From JAAFHB01 sp963675995 (GTDB lineage Bacteria > Bacteroidota > Bacteroidia > Bacteroidales > Prolixibacteraceae): a stretch of 64,000 bases of DNA. The notes beneath the pieces were generated by a model that saw only the letters and a program-made list of their open reading frames with translations, was not told where the DNA came from and searched no databases. The stretch lies in NCBI GenBank assembly GCA_963675995.2, contig CAXXIY010000001.1:1488001-1552000 (forward strand), given 5' to 3'. A program made the translations under genes and the position numbers. Shown piece by piece: positions 44,256-53,600 of the stretch. Numbering within the stretch: the first letter of the stretch is position 1; every line of letters starts with the position of its first letter.

Positions 44256-46069
44256 TGCAACTTTGAATTTACCTGACTTTTATCCATCTTTTCCAGCTGG
44301 ATATCTTTTGCCAATATTTCACCTTCGAATACATTTCCTTTTACTTCGGCATTCAGACATGCTTCGAAAGTGAGGCAGTGTTTACGGGTATGAAAGGGCT
44401 CAAACTGAACAGAACGGATAATCCTGTTGTAATTAAACCGGATTCCATCGACAGAAAGGGCATACAAAACCGGATAGTCGAATGGATTAAAGGTGTTATG
44501 TTCGATGGTAATATTGCGATGAAATGGTTTAAGTGAGTCAACTTCAGGCACAATGGGGTAAATGCTGATAATTCCTTCACAGAACTGGTACATTGAGGTC
44601 ATGCACCCATCTTTGAAAATGTTATTGGTGATCATAACATCTGAAACTGCTCCCGATTCGTACCAGCCGTTAGCATCTCCTGCAATGAGAATCGCTGATC
44701 CGCTGGATTCAAAAATATTATTGTCAATCAATACTTTGCCAGGTGTCGAGACCAGTAACCCTCTGGCGCGGCAGCTACCGAAGTTGCATTTTTGAATGAT
44801 TAAATCCGGAGACCAGGATAAATTTTCCAGCGCATCTCCAACCTGTATGTCGGTTGGGATTTGCAGATTAAATTTAACAATAAACTCGTCCCGGTTCACC
44901 TTTTCAAAGTGCGTTAAAGTTCCCCTCGACACGGTTTGCATGTTTTGATGTTTTATAAAACCTATGGTGTCATTCAAATGGCCCCAGTTCATCCCAGTAC
45001 TTTGTTCGTGCATGAAACGGCATTTCAACTGGTGGTCATTCATTTTTTCAATGATTTTCACACTCGTTCCGTGAACATTGATCGGATCATCCATTAAACC
45101 TCCAAATTCACAATTGGTGATGGTTACTTTTCCTGCACAGTTCGAGATATGGAAACCATCGTCATGACCACTGATATATCGGTTTTTTTCACTGTTGGGA
45201 ATGACTTTTACGTTTTGGTAATTCAGGTTTCGTGAAAACTGAGACAATACACCAAGTCCTGCACAATGATAGAGGTTGACGTTTCCAAGGTTAACATTGC
45301 TGCTTTCCTGGATAAATATTCCGGCATGATCGCGTTTACTGTGCCGAAGGATCAGGTAATTTCCGGGTGCGGGAGTCCGGATAAATTCTCCGTTCATCCG
45401 AATTATTCCGGGTTTGATTTCTTCGACAAAGTATTTCTTCCATTCACCCCTTATGCAACCCTGATCCCCGGTTCCAGCAGCAATTCGATGGGTATTTGCT
45501 TCATATTCCATAAACCCATTTGGTTCGGCCTTCCAGTTTTCACCGGTGAACATCAGTTTTCCATGGGTTATTTCGTAAGGAAACTGGGTTGTGTCAATTT
45601 CCAGATCAATATTTTTAGGGGTAGTTGCCACTATTTTTGCCTGGGCGGTAAGTGGAATGTCCCAATCGATATTGACGTTCTTAATGTTGATATTTTCGCT
45701 GTTGTCAACGGTGATGGGTTGTATGGCGCCATGAAAAATAAAATCGGCACCCCTACCGTCGAGGGTTAATCCTTTGCAACCTTCGATCAGTAGAGCCAGA
45801 TTTTTGGGACTGTCATTTGTGGTGTTTGATTCGAAATACTCCTTTGTAAATGAGGGGTCTATTCTGAAATCGTACCGTCCCTTCTCAAACAGTAACACAG
45901 AATGTGGATGTTTTTTACATTCATTGATGGCTTTAATGATTTGATGGATAGCGTTTTCATTGGTGTTGGGTTTTAAACCGAAATCGGACATTTTACAGAT
46001 ATAGACCTCATTTTGTACACACCCTGAAATAAACAGAGGAAGAATGATTAACAAAATAATACTTCTCAT
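44252..46069 (-). CDS. GH110 alpha-1,3-galactosidase, lipoprotein
   Basis: A 605-residue lipoprotein (lipobox Cys17) with a right-handed parallel beta-helix. The segment ISGHDDGFHISNCAGK followed by CEFGGLMDDPINVHGT near 300-335 is characteristic of GH110 enzymes, which remove terminal alpha-1,3-galactose from, for example, blood-group B structures. Sorted to the periplasm or cell surface. Its ATG overlaps the stop of GH27 by one base (TAATG), and its own stop overlaps the start of the DUF5107 gene. The pairing with GH27 suggests alpha-galactoside degradation. Confidence 0.9.
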   Translation of the reverse strand: MRSIILLIILPLFISGCVQNEVYICKMSDFGLKPNTNENAIHQIIKAINECKKHPHSVLLFEKGRYDFRIDPSFTKEYFESNTTNDSPKNLALLIEGCKGLTLDGRGADFIFHGAIQPITVDNSENINIKNVNIDWDIPLTAQAKIVATTPKNIDLEIDTTQFPYEITHGKLMFTGENWKAEPNGFMEYEANTHRIAAGTGDQGCIRGEWKKYFVEEIKPGIIRMNGEFIRTPAPGNYLILRHSKRDHAGIFIQESSNVNLGNVNLYHCAGLGVLSQFSRNLNYQNVKVIPNSEKNRYISGHDDGFHISNCAGKVTITNCEFGGLMDDPINVHGTSVKIIEKMNDHQLKCRFMHEQSTGMNWGHLNDTIGFIKHQNMQTVSRGTLTHFEKVNRDEFIVKFNLQIPTDIQVGDALENLSWSPDLIIQKCNFGSCRARGLLVSTPGKVLIDNNIFESSGSAILIAGDANGWYESGAVSDVMITNNIFKDGCMTSMYQFCEGIISIYPIVPEVDSLKPFHRNITIEHNTFNPFDYPVLYALSVDGIRFNYNRIIRSVQFEPFHTRKHCLTFEACLNAEVKGNVFEGEILAKDIQLEKMDKSQVNSKLQ

Positions 46070-47610
46070 TATTTACTTATTTTAACCATGACTACTCCCT
46101 GAGCCGGAACAATGGCGCTGAATTTCTGATTATAAACACCCAGATCCTTTTGTCTCCAGAGATCGCGGACAGAATGTTTTCCGGACATTTGAAGCTCACC
46201 CCAGTCGGCACTTACATCAACTGGATTTTTCCCCCGGTTAAACAATCCGACCGACTTCGATCCGTCGGCCAGTTTTTTAACCATGATAAAACAATCGTTA
46301 TCGTGTTTGATTACCCGTCCGCATTCCCCTAATGGGTCCTGATTAACATCAATCACCTCGGGATTACAAAGGATGTTGAGGGTGAAATCATCCAATTTTG
46401 ACATATCACCACTGTAAATAAGGGGAGCAGCCAACAGGCACCAGAGTGACATATAGGCATATTGCATGTTGGCAGGCATTGGGGTAAGTTCTGGAATTCC
46501 CATTTTATTGGCATTCCCGATCCAACCGATCTGAATGTAGTCGGGATCGTTCCATTGACCGGGCTTGTTGTACTGACCAATTTGGGCATTTTTTAGAGCT
46601 ACATCGAAGATTCGGTCAAGTTCTAATCCCAAATCTCCTCCGGTTCGCCAGCAATGTGCGTCAACTTCGCCGCCCCATTTCCAAACATCCCCCATGCCGT
46701 ACTGACAAAGGTTATAAACAATATCGCGGTCAAGTGATTTCAATATTTTTCCCATTTGCCGGTAGGGTTTCTGATAGGCTTCAAGGCTTTTGTCCTTTCC
46801 TGCTATCTTTCCATAGGAGCACCAATCATATTTCAGAAAATCGAATCCCCAGGTGGCAAACTGTTTTGCATCCTGTTCTTCGTGCTGATAAGCTCCGGTA
46901 AACCCCCCACAGGTTAGTGTTCCAGGGGAGGTATAAATTCCTGCCTTGAGACCTTTTGAATGGATATAATAGGTCAGCCCCTTCATGTCGGGGAAATGAC
47001 GGTTTGGAATAATGTTTCCCTTCTCATCCCTTAATGGTCCAACACGTAAAGGATCGTTATTTCTTGGGGCATTCATCCAGCAATCATCGATGTTGACGTA
47101 CTGATAACCAACATCCGCCATGCCGCTACTGATCATCATATCGGCCGCCTCGCGCATCATTTTGTCGGTAATACGGTCATAATGGGCATACCAGTGGTTC
47201 CAACCCATCGGAGGTGTGAGGGCAAGTTGGTCACCGGCAACGATCTTTAGTTTCCGGGTCTCTTTTCCCTTTGAATTTTTTGCCTGTATCGTAATTTCAT
47301 ATTCCCCCTTTGGAGGAACAATACCTGTGATGATACCTGTTAATGGATCAAGCTTTAATTCCGGAGGTAATCCTTTTATTTTAAAAAGAACAGGGCGCTC
47401 ACCCTGGCATGGAATCCGGTATAAAAAGGGGTGTCCGGGACGACAACCATAAACCAGAGGTCCGTTAATGTGGGGCTGAGGTTTTGGCAGTGGAGTGATT
47501 ATTTCATTTTTTGAACTCCCGTTTCCTAAGCTGTATGATATTTCCGGTGCTAAAACAAGGAAGGAGATCATATTAAATACTAAAACAAAGACAATTGAAT
47601 TTCTTTTCAT
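46069..47610 (-). CDS. GH27 alpha-galactosidase with N-terminal Ig-like domain
   Basis: A 513-residue secreted enzyme: signal peptide at about 1-27, a putative Ig-like (He_PIG) domain at about 48-127 (KLDPLTGIITGIVPP), then the GH27 barrel from LTPPMGWNHWYAHYD at 131. The nucleophile is Asp262 in FLKYDWC; the probable acid/base Asp is in WRTGGD near 325. C-terminal beta-sandwich from about 430. Hydrolyses terminal alpha-galactose. The gene lies 45 bases behind the beta-helix gene and overlaps GH110 by one base, so it is part of a tight operon. Confidence 0.93.
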   Translation of the reverse strand: MKRNSIVFVLVFNMISFLVLAPEISYSLGNGSSKNEIITPLPKPQPHINGPLVYGCRPGHPFLYRIPCQGERPVLFKIKGLPPELKLDPLTGIITGIVPPKGEYEITIQAKNSKGKETRKLKIVAGDQLALTPPMGWNHWYAHYDRITDKMMREAADMMISSGMADVGYQYVNIDDCWMNAPRNNDPLRVGPLRDEKGNIIPNRHFPDMKGLTYYIHSKGLKAGIYTSPGTLTCGGFTGAYQHEEQDAKQFATWGFDFLKYDWCSYGKIAGKDKSLEAYQKPYRQMGKILKSLDRDIVYNLCQYGMGDVWKWGGEVDAHCWRTGGDLGLELDRIFDVALKNAQIGQYNKPGQWNDPDYIQIGWIGNANKMGIPELTPMPANMQYAYMSLWCLLAAPLIYSGDMSKLDDFTLNILCNPEVIDVNQDPLGECGRVIKHDNDCFIMVKKLADGSKSVGLFNRGKNPVDVSADWGELQMSGKHSVRDLWRQKDLGVYNQKFSAIVPAQGVVMVKISK

Positions 47611-47655
47611 TTTGTTTATGATTTACATTTTAACTTAAAATATTGAGAGACATTA

Positions 47656-49137
47656 TTATTTCTTTAATCCGGTGAGGTCAGACTCGACCTCAATCTTCCC
47701 GTTTCCCGGAATAATGTTAGCCGAAAAATCGTCATAAAGCTCAATGTTTGAGGATGTTTTCAGCAATACCTCTTTGTTTTCCACGCTGTTGGTCAGCAAA
47801 TTCAGTGAGCCCCTTTTATTGAAAACACAGCCATAAATATTTATTTTTGTTTTCAGATAGTCTGGCATTGCTTTATTGCCATGAAAAAGGATACGATTGT
47901 CTTTAAAGCTTGAATTCGAAATGGTTAAAACATCAACAGGCGTTCCGATTGAAAACAAAACAGTGGGCTGATCATATTTTACACGGATATTATCAAAAGT
48001 AAGCTGTTCCTGTTTTGGAATTTCGGCACCGGGATAATAGGACCTGCTGAATTTATCGTTGTCGAAGTGGACTGAGAACCCAGTGCGTGGTTTTTCGAGA
48101 AAGATGTCGCGAAAAGCAACATTCCTGACACCAGCCGAATAGGTTACGTCAGTTTGCACCACTCCCCAGTTAATACTATCAAGAACCATATTCCCTTTTT
48201 CATGTGTGGGTTGTGTCATTGACCGGTAAATTCTGCCATCGGATTTTGCCTGAACACGATAAATCCTACCGTTTGAAACGACCGCATCGGATTGTTGCAC
48301 CTCCATCCCTGGACGCCAGTCGATCCATGCCCCTGCCAATATCCGGCAAAAATAGCCTACAGGATTTTTTCCGTCATTTAGATCATGACAGTTTTCAACA
48401 ACACCATCTTCAATCCAACCCAATTCCGGATTTCCAACTGAATAGTCGTGGGCGTTGAGAGCCACCGCATCATCGTAAGTTTGAAAAATCCCGTTGCTGA
48501 TTGTAAAACGCTTTCCCCTTCCCAGATGAACACCATCCTTATCTCCTTTAATAATCACATCGTTGATGATGATGTCTTCAAAAGTACATACGTGAATCCC
48601 GTACTGTGCTTTACCAATATCCATACAGCGAAAGCGATCGATGCGCAAATCTTTAATATAGAAAAACGCCAGTTGTCCATGAAGTCCGTAGGCCTCCTCG
48701 AACTTTCTAACATCCATGCCATTCACAATAATTTGAAGCCCCTCAACTGTGATATTATGATCGAAGGTTTTGGTTCGTGCACCCTTATTAATCAAGACAT
48801 GCGAGAAAGTTCCTTTTTCATCGACCTTTTTCATGAATATATTGCTGCCAAAAATCAATGAGGTATTACTCCCAATATAAACAGTTCCCGCTGTTTTGTA
48901 GGTGCCCGGCTGACTTACAATGATCGTACCTCCCTGATCGACCGCCCGCTGTAAGGCGGCGGTATTCTCAATCCCGCTCGCATCAGGCAAAAAACCAAAA
49001 CTTGCGGCATTCAAAAAGCCACATTCGCCATTCTTTGATACCGCTGTTTTCGTTTTTGCACCAAACGTTTGACCATACATGGATTTTGCGGTTACACAAA
49101 GGAGAATTACAAGTAAAAAGTTAAGCAGTGATCTCAT
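47656..49137 (-). CDS. Secreted beta-helix protein (pectate-lyase-3/GH28-like)
   Basis: A 493-residue exported protein: signal peptide 1-22 (cleavage near SMYGQ), then the pectate-lyase superfamily start (NAASFGFLPDASGIENTAALQRAVDQGG) and a right-handed parallel beta-helix. ICTFEDIIINDVIIKGDKDGVHLGRG and YDDAVALNAHDY near 220 (a DD pair as in GH28) are seen. Enzyme class uncertain: GH28-like hydrolase, or another beta-helix polysaccharide-active fold. It sits between GH2 and GH27 genes, with gaps of 27 and 45 bases. Substrate unknown. Confidence 0.82.
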   Translation of the reverse strand: MRSLLNFLLVILLCVTAKSMYGQTFGAKTKTAVSKNGECGFLNAASFGFLPDASGIENTAALQRAVDQGGTIIVSQPGTYKTAGTVYIGSNTSLIFGSNIFMKKVDEKGTFSHVLINKGARTKTFDHNITVEGLQIIVNGMDVRKFEEAYGLHGQLAFFYIKDLRIDRFRCMDIGKAQYGIHVCTFEDIIINDVIIKGDKDGVHLGRGKRFTISNGIFQTYDDAVALNAHDYSVGNPELGWIEDGVVENCHDLNDGKNPVGYFCRILAGAWIDWRPGMEVQQSDAVVSNGRIYRVQAKSDGRIYRSMTQPTHEKGNMVLDSINWGVVQTDVTYSAGVRNVAFRDIFLEKPRTGFSVHFDNDKFSRSYYPGAEIPKQEQLTFDNIRVKYDQPTVLFSIGTPVDVLTISNSSFKDNRILFHGNKAMPDYLKTKINIYGCVFNKRGSLNLLTNSVENKEVLLKTSSNIELYDDFSANIIPGNGKIEVESDLTGLKK

Positions 49138-49164
49138 AATTTGAATTCATTTTAGTAATCATTT

Positions 49165-52002
49165 TTATTTTATCAAAGCAGTCAGGTTTTTTATCTCAAT
49201 TATATTGCGCGGGGCAAAAAAGTTACCTGTCATATATTTTTTCAGACTATAAAGTAACTGCTGTGCTTCAGGACGCTGATCCAGATCTTGTGTCAGATCA
49301 ATTCCCGAAACTATGATCTTCCCTTTCCCTATCTTTGCTTCGAATATAAGTGCCAGAGGACGGTTGGTGAACCAATCGTCGATTATCCGGACAATTGGTT
49401 TTATCTCTGCGGGAAAATTGGTCAGATTTATTGCTCCCGAATGACTCATGGCATCCCGCCACTGCCAGTTACTGTAGTATTCAGTCGGAAAGCTGGCCAA
49501 AGCGGGATGTTGAGGATTACACAAGATGCCCAGGGTATGAGGTCCCTGTCGGTTTGTCCAGGCCGTGTTCCAGAAAATGCTTGAAAACCCGATTTTGATA
49601 TCGCCACCCATCACTTTGGAAAGCGTCCCTTTTTTCAGATTAAGTAAAACAGATCCGCCATTTTCAAGAAACTTAGCCGTAGCATCATCAATCTGCTGTA
49701 CCACCCGGATCTTCTCTTCTCCTGCAATAGCCTCCTTTTTTGCCGGATAGACCCAAAAATCCCATTTGTTAATCAGGTTATTTACACTTACCTCAAGTGA
49801 CAGTTTTACAGGATTCGAAACTAAATCTAAAGGGAAGGATAGGTTACCCAGTTTAAAACCATTTCCGATTGGAATATTCGTTTGGTCAAATTTCCCGTTT
49901 TGAATAATTTTCCCGGAAGTATCCGTTACTTTCCATTCGGGTATGCATTTTGAGATTGGCCCATCGCCATAATGGGCTACTTCCACGGATGCTTCAAATG
50001 ATTCATTATTGGTGAAAATGCATTTTTTCAAACGGGCCAATGGAACGGTGCTGTTGCAAAATTGTTTGTATTCGACTGGGGTAATATACCCTTTTTCTCC
50101 CCAGAAAGGGTCGAGAACTCCAACCAGTGCGCTTCCCTGTCCCGGAAAATCGTGTAGGTCGAGCAGTTGAAAGCCGCCAAAATCTTTCGTACGCAAAGCC
50201 GCCTCAATATCGGCTTTATAGCACAATGCCTGTAATTTTCCGGATGCAAGTAAGAAGCTGTCGGCCAGTTGCGACATCCCGTGCTCTTTAAGCGTTTCCT
50301 GGAATATTTCGAAGTTGCGGGCTCGCATCACACCATCATATTTGGCAATCTCTTTGAAATTGGGATAGACGCACCATTGTCCAATCTCATGACTGACGAT
50401 TGGTTGAGGATATTTTGAATTGAACTCAGACCAATCATAGTCAGTACGAGGGGGTTCACCGTTGATAATGCTTTTCATTTCCTGACCCCAACCCTGGATC
50501 CGCGGAGCAGGGGAACTCAGAAAGTCGTTTTCAGGAAGAACGGGCCAGCCAGCTCCGGCAGTGTAGACGCGGCGGCTGTCTTTATTTTTCCAGAAATTGA
50601 CAAATTCGGTCAGGAAAGGGATCTGATTTTTTCCTTTAGGTTCATTACCATAAACCAACATACAAAAGGAGGGGTGGTTTCCATAGTTTTCAACCATCCG
50701 TTCACTCTCCTCGTAGAGGTATTTGTCGAAAGGTTTTCCATCGCCAATACTTGTGGATTGATTGGCCCATGAGGAGCACTCCACATGAAGGTAAAAACCA
50801 GTCTGGTCGGCTGCTTCAAACGCAGCCTGAGGCGGACACCACGAATGGAACCGCATATGGTTCAGTCCGTGAGCACGGCAGACGTTGAAAATTCGAAGCC
50901 ACTCCTGCGTATCAGTTGGTGGAAAACCGGTTTTTGGGAAAATTGCACATTCAAGAGTTCCCCTGAGAAAAGTGGGTTTTCCGTTGATCTGCAACTGTTT
51001 GCCGATTGCTTTAAATTCGCGCATTCCAAATGTTGTCAGGTAGGTATCGGTCGCTTTAGAATTCTGACCGGTAAGGTTTGCGGTAAGTTGGTAGATGGCA
51101 GGATGAAATTCACTCCAAAGTTTTACTCCCTTTCCCATTGGATACTCCATTGTCAGGATATTTTCCCCAGCTAGAAGTGTAAATTCATGAGACTGACTTT
51201 GAGGTGATCCGGCTCCCGAAACAGCTAGTTTCAGATTAACTTTGACTTGATTGATTGTTGTATTAAGAACCTTTACTTTAGCTAAAAACTTATTGTTCTG
51301 AATGTCAGGGTAGACCTGGATATTCGCAATATTGATGAATGGTTGTGCCTCCAGGAAAAGTTTTCCGACCATACCATTCCAGTTGGATTGGGTGTGATCT
51401 GAAATACTGTGAGAATTCACACCCGGATCGATCTGCTTTGTTCGGTTATCGACACAAATTGTCAGAAGGTGTTTGCCGGGAGTCAGTAATTCAGTGCAAT
51501 TATACCGATGAGGTGTCCCGAGTGAGTTTCGCATTCCAACCTCATTATTGTCAATCCAAAGACGGCTCTCCCAATGACATCGTTCGAGAAATAGTTCAAC
51601 ACCCTGATTTTTCCAGTTCTCCGGGATGGTCACTATTCTCTGATACCAGGCTGCCCCTTTATAGTATTTCAATGGTTGAAGCCAAAAGGGGACCTTGAAG
51701 TTTCCCGGTTTGCGGAATTTGGCATATTCCGGATTCTTAAAAAAGGAACTGTCCACAATGTTTCCGGTCCAAGGTGTTGAAAGCGAAACATCATCTCCCT
51801 TTCCATTGGTGGTCATCGATCCAGGCATAATAACACTTTCAGGTAAGGTTTTATTAAACCACTGTTCAGATATACCTTTATCAGAAGGATCTGCTGCAAA
51901 TTGCCAGATTCCTGACAGATCGATTTTGGGTCGTGTCATTGGCTTTTGACAATTAGCCGAGAACGACATTAAGATACAGAATAACAGGGTGATACTTCTC
52001 AT
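49165..52002 (-). CDS. GH2-family glycoside hydrolase
   Basis: A 945-residue secreted enzyme (signal peptide from ATG 52002, cleavage near SANCQ). Sugar-binding jelly roll at about 40-210 (IDLSGIWQFAADP), an Ig-like domain, then the TIM barrel with acid/base Glu in YGNEPKG and nucleophile Glu in SHEIGQW. The last ~200 residues are not a standard GH2 tail; they contain GGSVLLNLKKG and GKGKIIVSGIDLTQDLDQR, resembling a GATase/ThuA-like fold. The upstream in-frame ATG at 52053 has no signal peptide and is rejected. Specificity unclear (beta-galactosidase, glucuronidase and others are possible). Follows the MFS gene by 28 bases. Confidence 0.88.
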   Translation of the reverse strand: MRSITLLFCILMSFSANCQKPMTRPKIDLSGIWQFAADPSDKGISEQWFNKTLPESVIMPGSMTTNGKGDDVSLSTPWTGNIVDSSFFKNPEYAKFRKPGNFKVPFWLQPLKYYKGAAWYQRIVTIPENWKNQGVELFLERCHWESRLWIDNNEVGMRNSLGTPHRYNCTELLTPGKHLLTICVDNRTKQIDPGVNSHSISDHTQSNWNGMVGKLFLEAQPFINIANIQVYPDIQNNKFLAKVKVLNTTINQVKVNLKLAVSGAGSPQSQSHEFTLLAGENILTMEYPMGKGVKLWSEFHPAIYQLTANLTGQNSKATDTYLTTFGMREFKAIGKQLQINGKPTFLRGTLECAIFPKTGFPPTDTQEWLRIFNVCRAHGLNHMRFHSWCPPQAAFEAADQTGFYLHVECSSWANQSTSIGDGKPFDKYLYEESERMVENYGNHPSFCMLVYGNEPKGKNQIPFLTEFVNFWKNKDSRRVYTAGAGWPVLPENDFLSSPAPRIQGWGQEMKSIINGEPPRTDYDWSEFNSKYPQPIVSHEIGQWCVYPNFKEIAKYDGVMRARNFEIFQETLKEHGMSQLADSFLLASGKLQALCYKADIEAALRTKDFGGFQLLDLHDFPGQGSALVGVLDPFWGEKGYITPVEYKQFCNSTVPLARLKKCIFTNNESFEASVEVAHYGDGPISKCIPEWKVTDTSGKIIQNGKFDQTNIPIGNGFKLGNLSFPLDLVSNPVKLSLEVSVNNLINKWDFWVYPAKKEAIAGEEKIRVVQQIDDATAKFLENGGSVLLNLKKGTLSKVMGGDIKIGFSSIFWNTAWTNRQGPHTLGILCNPQHPALASFPTEYYSNWQWRDAMSHSGAINLTNFPAEIKPIVRIIDDWFTNRPLALIFEAKIGKGKIIVSGIDLTQDLDQRPEAQQLLYSLKKYMTGNFFAPRNIIEIKNLTALIK

Positions 52003-52030
52003 ATGAATGTTGTTTAGCTTTTGTTTTAAT

Positions 52031-53413
52031 TTACATCTTCTCAATTTCTTCAAGGCTTTTACCTTTGGTTTCCGGAAGTTTTTTAAATATAAAGAGAAAA
52101 CCGGAAAGGCAGATCAAACCATAAAGCCAGAAGGTCCCGCTGGCATGGAGAAGTTTATTCAGAATAGGAAAGGTATAAGTGAGGATAAAACAGGCAATCC
52201 AAAGGGAAGTGGTGGCAATGGCCATCGCTGTACCACGGATGGTATTCGGGAATATTTCGGAAAGTACGACCCAGGTAATGGGAGCAAGTGTAAGTCCATA
52301 GGTGGCAATAGCAGCCATCACAAGTACCAATATAGCCAAACCTTTGAGTTCAAAAAAGTAGCTTGCACCGAGTACAAAATAGATAACAGCCAATCCGCCT
52401 GCTCCTAGCAGCATCAGTTTACGTCGGCCCCAGCTATCGACCATCTTCATGGCCAAAACAGTAAATATCAGGTTTACTGTTCCGGTTATTACAATATTAA
52501 AAAGCATATCGCCAACTGAATAACCTGCAGATGTAAAAACCTCTTCAGCATAATTAAAGATTACGTTAATTCCACACCACTGCTGGAAAACGGCCAGAAC
52601 TATTCCCAGAAATAATACGGGTCGCACTTTTTTAGATAATAAAGAGGTCCAGTCAATCTTTGAGCCGGTCCCGTGCAATGTTTGAGCGATCTCCTTTTTC
52701 TCCTGAATGGCATGTTGAGACCCTCCAATCTTTTCAAGTATTGCAGTTGCTCTGGTCCAATTTCCTGATTTTGCCAGAAATCGCGGACTTTCAGGAATGA
52801 AAAAAGAGAGCATGAGAAACAGAAAAGCGGGGATTGTGCCTGCCCAGAACATCCATCGCCATCCTGTTTGTCCGTTCCAGGACTCCAGAATCATCTTACC
52901 TGAAAAACCATCAGCCATTTTTTCAGCAATCAGGTAATTCATGACCTGGGCTGCCAGGATACCAATCACAATCGTCAGCTGATTGACCGAGACAAGCCTT
53001 CCGCGTAAATGAGCGGGAGAAATTTCAGCAATGTACATGGGTGAAAGCGCTGAAGCCAGCCCGATACCCAACCCGCCTATTAACCGGAACACGATAAAGA
53101 GTGTGAAATGATTGGCTGCTCCGGTTCCAATAGCGGCAATCGTAAACAGTGCTGCGGCTGCAATGAGTGGTCGTTTTCGTCCATAACGATCCGATAGATA
53201 TCCGGAAGCCAATGCTCCAAAGAGACATCCAATAAGTGCACTGCTCATGGCCCAACCTTGAAGATGTGGAGAATTGGCAATCCCGAAAAACTGTTCGTAA
53301 AATGGTTTAGCTCCGCCGATTACTACCCAGTCGTAACCGAACAATAGTCCTCCCATGGCAGAAACCAGGGTAATACCAATAATAAATTTGGTGTTGAATT
53401 TAGTGTTGTGCAC
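52031..53413 (-). CDS. MFS sugar porter
   Basis: A 460-residue transporter of the sugar porter family with 12 helices. Visible motifs: GYLSDRYGRKRPLI (A-motif), PMYIAEISPAHLRGRLV, PESPRFLAKSGNW, and GRRKLMLLGAGGL in the second half, ending in FKKLPETKGKSLEEIE. Start codon is GTG at 53411-53413; no in-frame ATG is close. Imports a monosaccharide by proton symport. First gene of the operon that continues with GH2, beta-helix protein, GH27, GH110 and DUF5107. A TATTTTTG -7 box lies at 53435-53442 on the minus strand. Confidence 0.93.
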   Translation of the reverse strand: MHNTKFNTKFIIGITLVSAMGGLLFGYDWVVIGGAKPFYEQFFGIANSPHLQGWAMSSALIGCLFGALASGYLSDRYGRKRPLIAAAALFTIAAIGTGAANHFTLFIVFRLIGGLGIGLASALSPMYIAEISPAHLRGRLVSVNQLTIVIGILAAQVMNYLIAEKMADGFSGKMILESWNGQTGWRWMFWAGTIPAFLFLMLSFFIPESPRFLAKSGNWTRATAILEKIGGSQHAIQEKKEIAQTLHGTGSKIDWTSLLSKKVRPVLFLGIVLAVFQQWCGINVIFNYAEEVFTSAGYSVGDMLFNIVITGTVNLIFTVLAMKMVDSWGRRKLMLLGAGGLAVIYFVLGASYFFELKGLAILVLVMAAIATYGLTLAPITWVVLSEIFPNTIRGTAMAIATTSLWIACFILTYTFPILNKLLHASGTFWLYGLICLSGFLFIFKKLPETKGKSLEEIEKM

Positions 53414-53434
53414 GAATGATTGATTTAGTTAAGG

Positions 53435-53442
53435 CAAAAATA
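53435..53442 (-). promoter_or_regulatory. Possible -7 promoter box of the glycan operon
   Basis: On the minus strand TATTTTTG, a match to TAnnTTTG, 22 bases upstream of the GTG start of the sugar porter. No -33 TTG is found at 19-21 nt; the nearest is 27 nt away. A regulated promoter dependent on the divergent AraC protein would tolerate a poor -33 box. Confidence 0.3.
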
Positions 53443-53600
53443 GAGATTCAGTTAATTTCTGAGAATGAACAATTTTATGAAAATATGGATGATATTACTA
53501 TTCTTCACTAAAAGAAATCAATCTCCAAATGGGGAATTTGATTCCGTTAATTATTGAAATTTAGGTTATTTTGCACTTCTGATATCCATGTTCAAAAATA

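Noticed and set aside
46069..47610. GH27 protein as alpha-N-acetylgalactosaminidase
   Set aside because: Cannot be excluded, but the linked GH110 alpha-1,3-galactosidase and the general GH27 pattern make alpha-galactosidase more likely; no deciding residue could be read reliably.
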